A stretch of 8,838 nucleotides of DNA from Bacillota bacterium (GTDB lineage: Bacteria > Bacillota > Clostridia > DSM-8532): the NCBI GenBank assembly GCA_023446675.1, contig JAEXPO010000678.1, positions 1-8,838 of the forward strand, given 5' to 3'. The notes beneath the pieces were generated by a model that saw only the letters and a list, made by a program, of their open reading frames with translations, did no database searches and was not told the origin of the DNA. This document shows, in pieces, positions 5,887-8,838 of the stretch (position 1 is its first letter; each line of letters starts with the position of its first letter). The position numbers and the translations under genes are program-made.

Positions 5887-8697
5887 ATGAATAAAAAGCT
5901 ATTAATCGTTGACGGCAACAGTATCTTAAACCGCGCCTTTTTTGCCCTGAAGGGCCCCGCCATGCTTTCTACCAAAACGGGAACGCCCACAAACGCGGTT
6001 TACGGTTTTCTTAATATTTTAAATAAATACAGGGAAGAAGAAAAACCCGATTACCTGGCTGTGGCCTTTGATTTAAAGGCAAAAACCTTCCGCCATCACA
6101 TGTATGACGGCTATAAGGCCACCCGTAAGGGCATGCCTGAGGAATTGGCCGTACAGCTGCCTTTGGTAAAGGAAGCCCTGGACGGCATGAATATCCGTAT
6201 TATTGAACGGGAAGGCCTTGAAGCCGACGATATCATAGGCATCTATTCCAGGCTGGCTGAAAAGGAGGGACTGGACGCGGTGGTGCTCACCGGGGACAGG
6301 GATGCTCTCCAGCTTGTAAGCGACAGGGTTACCGTCGTTATTCCCTCCACCAGCAAGGGCAAAACCGAAACCACCCGCTATGACCCAAAGGCGGTTTTTG
6401 AAAAATACGGGGTGGAGCCGGGTTCCTTAATTGAGGTAAAGGCCCTTATGGGGGACTCCTCCGACAATATCCCCGGTGTTCCCGGAGTGGGTGAAAAAAC
6501 CGCCCTGGATTTAATTAAAACCTATGGCACCCTGGATAATGTCTATAGATCCATTGAGAGCATCACCAGGGCTAAGCTCAAGGAAAGCCTGGAAAACAAC
6601 AGGGAGCTGGCCTACTTAAGCCGTGAGCTGGGAACCATCCGCAGGGAGGAAACCGGATTTGAGGATATTGCACCCCTTCAATGGCAGAATCTTAATAAAA
6701 AAGTTCTTAGGGCCATTTTTGAAAAATTGGAGTTTACAAGCCTTATAAAGAAAATGGGGCTGGATACGGCAGATGAGGACGAAGACGGCGAGGATTTTTG
6801 GGAAGCGCCGTCCCAAAAACCGGAGAATGACGTTTTGGATCCCCGAAGCTACGAAGCCGAGCTCATAACCGGCAGTGAGGATTTGGATCGTGCCGTAATG
6901 TATGCCCTGTCGCAAAAAAGTGTCTGTTTATATACCCTTATAGATAAAACCGAGCGTTTGGGCGGCAGTCTGGCTGCCTTCGCTCTTGCCGCAGGCGACC
7001 GTGTTTATGTGGGGGGCCTATCAGGAGAGGAGGAAGCCGCCTCTCTTTATGAAGGTTCGTTACTTATCGGAGGGCTTGCCGGGCAGGAAGCCCAAAGCCC
7101 CTCGGATCTGGATGAAAAAGCGGTGGCCGTAGCTCTTGGCCGTCTTATGGGCACAGAGGGCGTCAGGGTGACGGCCTATAACGTAAAAGAGCTTTATTTG
7201 TGGCTTTTAAGCTATGAAAGGGATGTAAACTGCGGGCTTTTTGACATAATGCTGGCCGAGTACCTCATTGACGCTCAGGCTTCCGCTTACCTTACAGGAA
7301 GAATTATCGGCAAATACCTGGGTGAGGAGCTTGAGACGCCGGAGAGCTTAAAGGGAAAGAGCAAGGCGGGCTATGCGGGTCTTGAAAAAGAGGCTCTTTT
7401 AAAGGCTGTGGGAGACACTGTGAAGCGTTTTGGCTTAGTCGGCGGCCTACAGCTTCAAAAGCTCAGGGAGAGCAGCCAGGAGGGCCTTTATAACGATGTG
7501 GAGCTTCCTCTGGCGCTGGTTCTTGGCAGTATGGAGCATGTGGGCTTTAAGGTGGATCAGAAGGTTTTGGACGATTTTGGAACCCAGTTGGAAAAGCGGA
7601 TTTTCGAATTGGAGCAAGGTATTTTTGCACAAGCGGGAGAGGAATTTAATATTAACTCCCCCAAGCAGCTTGGCGTTATTCTTTTTGAAAAGCTGGGCCT
7701 CCGTGCAGGAAGAAAGACCAAGACAGGTTATTCCACCGATGCGGAGGTTTTGGCGGAGCTGGCGGAGGATCATGCCATTATTCCCTATATTCTGGAATAC
7801 CGTCAGCTTATAAAGCTTAAGTCAACCTACGCCGAGGGGCTTGTAAAGGTTATACGCCAGGATACGGGAAGAATACACAGCACCTTTAATCAGACGGTGA
7901 CGGCAACGGGCCGCATCAGCAGCACCGAGCCCAATTTGCAGAATATACCTGTCCGCACGGAGCTGGGTAGGGAAATCCGAAAGGCCTTTGTTGCCCAGGA
8001 AGGCTATTTATTCGTGGATGCCGACTATTCCCAGATCGAGCTTCGGGTACTGGCTCATATCACGGAAGACGAAATGCTTAAAAAGGCCTTTGTGGAAGGG
8101 CTGGATATTCACACTCAAACAGCCTCCCAGGTGTTTAATGTCCCCAAGGAGCTGGTGACAGGAGATATGCGTCGCAGCGCAAAGGCGGTTAATTTTGGTA
8201 TTGTCTATGGCATAGGTGATTTTTCTCTTGCCAAGGATATTCATGTAACCAAGAAGGAGGCCGCCAGATATATTGACGGCTACCTGAACACCTATCCGGG
8301 GGTACGCAGCTATATGGAAGACACGGTTCGGCAGGGTGAGGAAAAGGGGTATGTGGAAACCATGTTCCACCGTATAAGGTATATCCCGGAGCTTAAATCC
8401 GCCCAGTTTTCGGTAAGAGGCTTTGGTAAGCGTGTGGCTATGAACACACCCATACAGGGTAGCGCCGCGGATATTATTAAAATCGCCATGGTTAATGTCT
8501 GGCGGGAGCTAAAAGCCCAGGGCCTTAAATCCAGGCTCATTCTTCAGGTTCATGACGAACTTATTGTAGAAACCTGGGAGGAGGAGCTGGATAGGGTAAA
8601 AGCCATTGTGAAAACCGGTATGGAATCGGCGGTTAAGCTTTCGGTACCCTTGACGGCGGATGTTTCCACAGGACGAACCTGGCACGACGCCAAATAA
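5887..8697 (+). CDS. polA: DNA polymerase I
   Basis: PolA fills gaps in excision repair and replaces RNA primers on the lagging strand. From ATG 5887 it has 936 residues. Residues 1-290 are the 5' nuclease: LIVDGNS with Asp9, GLEADDIIG (110-118), LTGDRDALQL with Asp137 and Asp139, and the helix-hairpin-helix GDSSDNIPGVPGVGEKTA (from 189). An acidic linker (about 293-305) follows. Residues of about 320-530 match the 3'-5' exonuclease fold, but its metal-binding residues are gone: no DxE at motif I and no Asp at motifs II and III. Proofreading is therefore predicted to be absent, as in Bacillus-type enzymes. The polymerase domain is intact: motif A DADYSQIELR (711-720), motif B Arg762/Lys766/Phe770/Tyr774 in RRSAKAVNFGIVYG, and motif C QVHDE with Asp890 and Glu891. 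An in-frame TTG lies at 5854, but ATG 5887 has AAAGGA upstream (spacer 11) and starts at the conserved N-terminus. coaE follows, a common arrangement. Confidence 0.97.
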   Translation: MNKKLLIVDGNSILNRAFFALKGPAMLSTKTGTPTNAVYGFLNILNKYREEEKPDYLAVAFDLKAKTFRHHMYDGYKATRKGMPEELAVQLPLVKEALDGMNIRIIEREGLEADDIIGIYSRLAEKEGLDAVVLTGDRDALQLVSDRVTVVIPSTSKGKTETTRYDPKAVFEKYGVEPGSLIEVKALMGDSSDNIPGVPGVGEKTALDLIKTYGTLDNVYRSIESITRAKLKESLENNRELAYLSRELGTIRREETGFEDIAPLQWQNLNKKVLRAIFEKLEFTSLIKKMGLDTADEDEDGEDFWEAPSQKPENDVLDPRSYEAELITGSEDLDRAVMYALSQKSVCLYTLIDKTERLGGSLAAFALAAGDRVYVGGLSGEEEAASLYEGSLLIGGLAGQEAQSPSDLDEKAVAVALGRLMGTEGVRVTAYNVKELYLWLLSYERDVNCGLFDIMLAEYLIDAQASAYLTGRIIGKYLGEELETPESLKGKSKAGYAGLEKEALLKAVGDTVKRFGLVGGLQLQKLRESSQEGLYNDVELPLALVLGSMEHVGFKVDQKVLDDFGTQLEKRIFELEQGIFAQAGEEFNINSPKQLGVILFEKLGLRAGRKTKTGYSTDAEVLAELAEDHAIIPYILEYRQLIKLKSTYAEGLVKVIRQDTGRIHSTFNQTVTATGRISSTEPNLQNIPVRTELGREIRKAFVAQEGYLFVDADYSQIELRVLAHITEDEMLKKAFVEGLDIHTQTASQVFNVPKELVTGDMRRSAKAVNFGIVYGIGDFSLAKDIHVTKKEAARYIDGYLNTYPGVRSYMEDTVRQGEEKGYVETMFHRIRYIPELKSAQFSVRGFGKRVAMNTPIQGSAADIIKIAMVNVWRELKAQGLKSRLILQVHDELIVETWEEELDRVKAIVKTGMESAVKLSVPLTADVSTGRTWHDAK

Positions 8698-8803
8698 ATT
8701 GAAAGCAGCTATAAGAAGAACCTGGCACGACGCCAAATAATTTAAACGCAGCCATAAGGTGAATCTGGCACGGCTCCATATAATTTAAACGCAGCTAAAA
8801 ACA
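8675..8803 (+). repeat. Three 43-bp tandem repeats spanning the polA stop codon
   Basis: The copies lie at 8675-8717, 8718-8760 and 8761-8803, each exactly 43 bp, beginning GAACCTGGCACG (GAATCTGGCACG in copy 3). Copies 1 and 2 match at 37 of 43 positions, including the first 23. Copies 2 and 3 match at 34 of 43, including the run ATAATTTAAACGCAGC. Copy 1 contains the last PolA codons (TWHDAK) and the stop; copies 2 and 3 are noncoding. Copies 1 and 2 each hold a small inverted repeat, TGGC-ACGAC-GCCA. Copy 3 ends just at the coaE ribosome site. Confidence 0.9.
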
Positions 8804-8813
8804 GGAGTAATAA

Positions 8814-8838
8814 ATGAAAACAATAGGAGTTACTGGGG
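8814..8838 (+). CDS. coaE: Dephospho-CoA kinase, first codons only (runs off the window)
   Basis: AGGAG (8803-8807) with a six-base spacer precedes ATG 8814, which opens a frame reading MKTIGVTG up to the window end. This matches the start of CoaE (IGVTGGIGSGKS, the beginning of the P-loop), the last enzyme of coenzyme A synthesis, which phosphorylates dephospho-CoA. coaE commonly follows polA in Firmicutes, with or without mutM between. Only eight codons are visible, so the call rests on this short match, the ribosome site and gene order. Confidence 0.75.

Noticed and set aside
8675..8803. CRISPR-like or REP array
   Set aside because: The units are directly contiguous with no spacers, only three copies exist, and the first is part of the polA coding end.

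Overview
The window looks like chromosomal DNA of an anaerobic, Gram-positive Clostridia-type Firmicute. This rests on gene content: a sortase with an LPxTG-like surface protein, the Gram-positive murT-gatD pair, a polA-coaE gene order, a class I c-di-GMP riboswitch, and strong AGGAG-type ribosome sites. No species can be named from the sequence alone. The window holds eight protein genes, two of them cut by its edges. No rRNA, tRNA, CRISPR array or insertion sequence was seen.

Bases 1-1755 (+) are a surface-anchoring module. First comes the 3' part of a SpaA/prealbumin-fold pilin or adhesin ending in an LPQAG sorting signal. Directly behind it is a membrane-anchored sortase with no terminal membrane anchor at its C-terminus.

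Bases 1814-2857 (+) are a self-contained cassette: a sigma-A promoter with extended -10, a GEMM-I (c-di-GMP class I) riboswitch, a secreted transglutaminase-like protein with an intact Cys-His-Asp triad, and a hairpin terminator. The 3' strand of the riboswitch P1 stem overlaps the Shine-Dalgarno. An upstream hairpin competes for the 5' strand of P1, so the layout predicts a translational OFF switch. Together with the sortase module this makes a small cell-surface locus, part of which should respond to c-di-GMP.

Bases 2910-5749 (-) form a likely operon read right to left: a consensus-like promoter, a stand-alone receiver-domain response regulator, murT and gatD. MurT-GatD amidates the D-Glu of lipid II to D-isoglutamine. 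The response regulator in front of them is the unusual element. The 2831-2857 hairpin can serve as a terminator for both converging units.

Bases 5887-8838 (+) hold polA (DNA polymerase I with an active 5' nuclease, a degenerate proofreading domain and intact polymerase motifs) and the first codons of coaE (dephospho-CoA kinase). Between them lie three 43-bp tandem repeats. The first copy contains the last codons and stop of polA, so the 3' end of polA appears to have been copied downstream and to be decaying.
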